Assembly (NCBI GenBank): GCA_013388635.1
Contig: JACAEX010000088.1
Location: 20,667-84,666 of the forward strand
Direction of reading: 5' to 3'
Length of the DNA stretch: 64,000 nt
Source of the DNA: Syntrophaceae bacterium
GTDB taxonomy: Bacteria > Desulfobacterota > BSN033 > UBA1163
Made by a program: the position numbers and the translations under genes. Of this stretch, positions 63,931-64,000 are shown piece after piece; within the stretch, counting starts at the first letter, position 1, and every line of letters begins with the position of its first letter. Below the pieces are notes generated by a model, which saw nothing but the letters and a program-made list of their open reading frames with translations, did not search any database and was not told the origin of the DNA.

Positions 63931-64000
63931 CCTTTGAGGTCGGTATTTTTAATGCGTTGCACATCGATCAGTTTTCCCTCGCACCAGAATCTGATTTCGG
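63918..64000 (-). mobile_element. C-terminus of a probable transposase (partial, runs off right edge)
   Basis: On the minus strand the frame ends EIRFWCEGKLIDVQRIKNTD, then LKGVHF and TAA inside the AAAAGTGCACAC repeat. Aromatic/basic ends of the form FWxxG ... Q ... VHF occur in integrase-type transposases that I recall from similar genomes. Only 26 codons are visible, so the family is not certain. Confidence 0.45.

Noticed and set aside
1-64000. CRISPR arrays, rRNA or tRNA genes, prophage
   Set aside because: No regularly spaced repeats, no rRNA or tRNA signatures and no phage structural genes were seen on either strand.

Overview
The window reads as a chromosomal segment of an uncultured, anaerobic, cytochrome-rich Gram-negative bacterium of Desulfobacterota (deltaproteobacterial) type. 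This is inferred from gene content and order, since no rRNA or tRNA gene is present. The Gram-negative signs are kdsB, a TonB-like protein, a BepA-type protease and lipoproteins. The deltaproteobacterial signs are the ftsH-folP-glmM-pdxJ-acpS-nnr-tsaE-lysC-cimA order, two multihaem cytochromes, many large sensor kinases and a sigma-54 regulator. Genes are dense, and most carry good Shine-Dalgarno sites. The spacers hold several families of short AT-rich palindromic repeats.

Layout. 1-8.9 kb: a TonB-like protein and a giant TPR protein (minus strand), an exported isoaspartyl methyltransferase, an AT-rich and catalytically odd ketoacyl synthase, an orphan membrane histidine kinase and a Crp/Fnr regulator. 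9-22.4 kb: a long plus-strand housekeeping run (ftsH, folP, glmM, pdxJ, acpS, nnr, a bacterial eRF1-like protein, a bifunctional nuclease, tsaE, lysC, cimA, a ComEA-like protein). 22.5-27.7 kb: two tiny proteins, then a MASE3/PAS/GAF NarL-type kinase and its probable NarL response regulator, separated by an S23-like four-helix-bundle element, then a lone receiver. 27.8-31.6 kb: a thioredoxin-like gene with an in-frame TGA exactly at the first active-site Cys and a SECIS-like hairpin behind it (a probable selenoprotein), an exported superoxide dismutase, an octahaem HAO-family cytochrome and a haem c/CopD/cytochrome b5 fusion.

31.8-37.4 kb: a radical SAM protein, a three-GAF hybrid kinase, a DUF2284 protein and an M48-TPR protease. 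37.4-38.1 kb is largely non-coding and holds two inverted repeats. 38.1-43.3 kb (minus strand): a sigma-54 promoter (GG-N10-GC) heads two paralogous small membrane proteins, a receiver, an 11-haem cytochrome c and a cytochrome b, with an NtrC-type activator just upstream. This resembles the Geobacter Cbc-type quinol-oxidising modules. 43.4-49.5 kb: a HAD hydrolase, a PPP phosphatase, a YjbQ protein and a complete ECF transporter (QueT-like S, fused A-A', T). 49.6-63.8 kb: a MEMO protein, lon, small zinc-ribbon genes, a heterodimeric ABC exporter, a diguanylate cyclase, a metallophosphoesterase, an amidohydrolase, a membrane protein and kdsB. The right edge cuts what looks like a transposase.

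The genes worth most attention are the probable selenoprotein, the sigma-54-driven cytochrome operon, the HAO/CopD-b5 electron-transfer pair, the eRF1-like protein and the atypical ketosynthase. All functions are read from motifs and context; no search was run.
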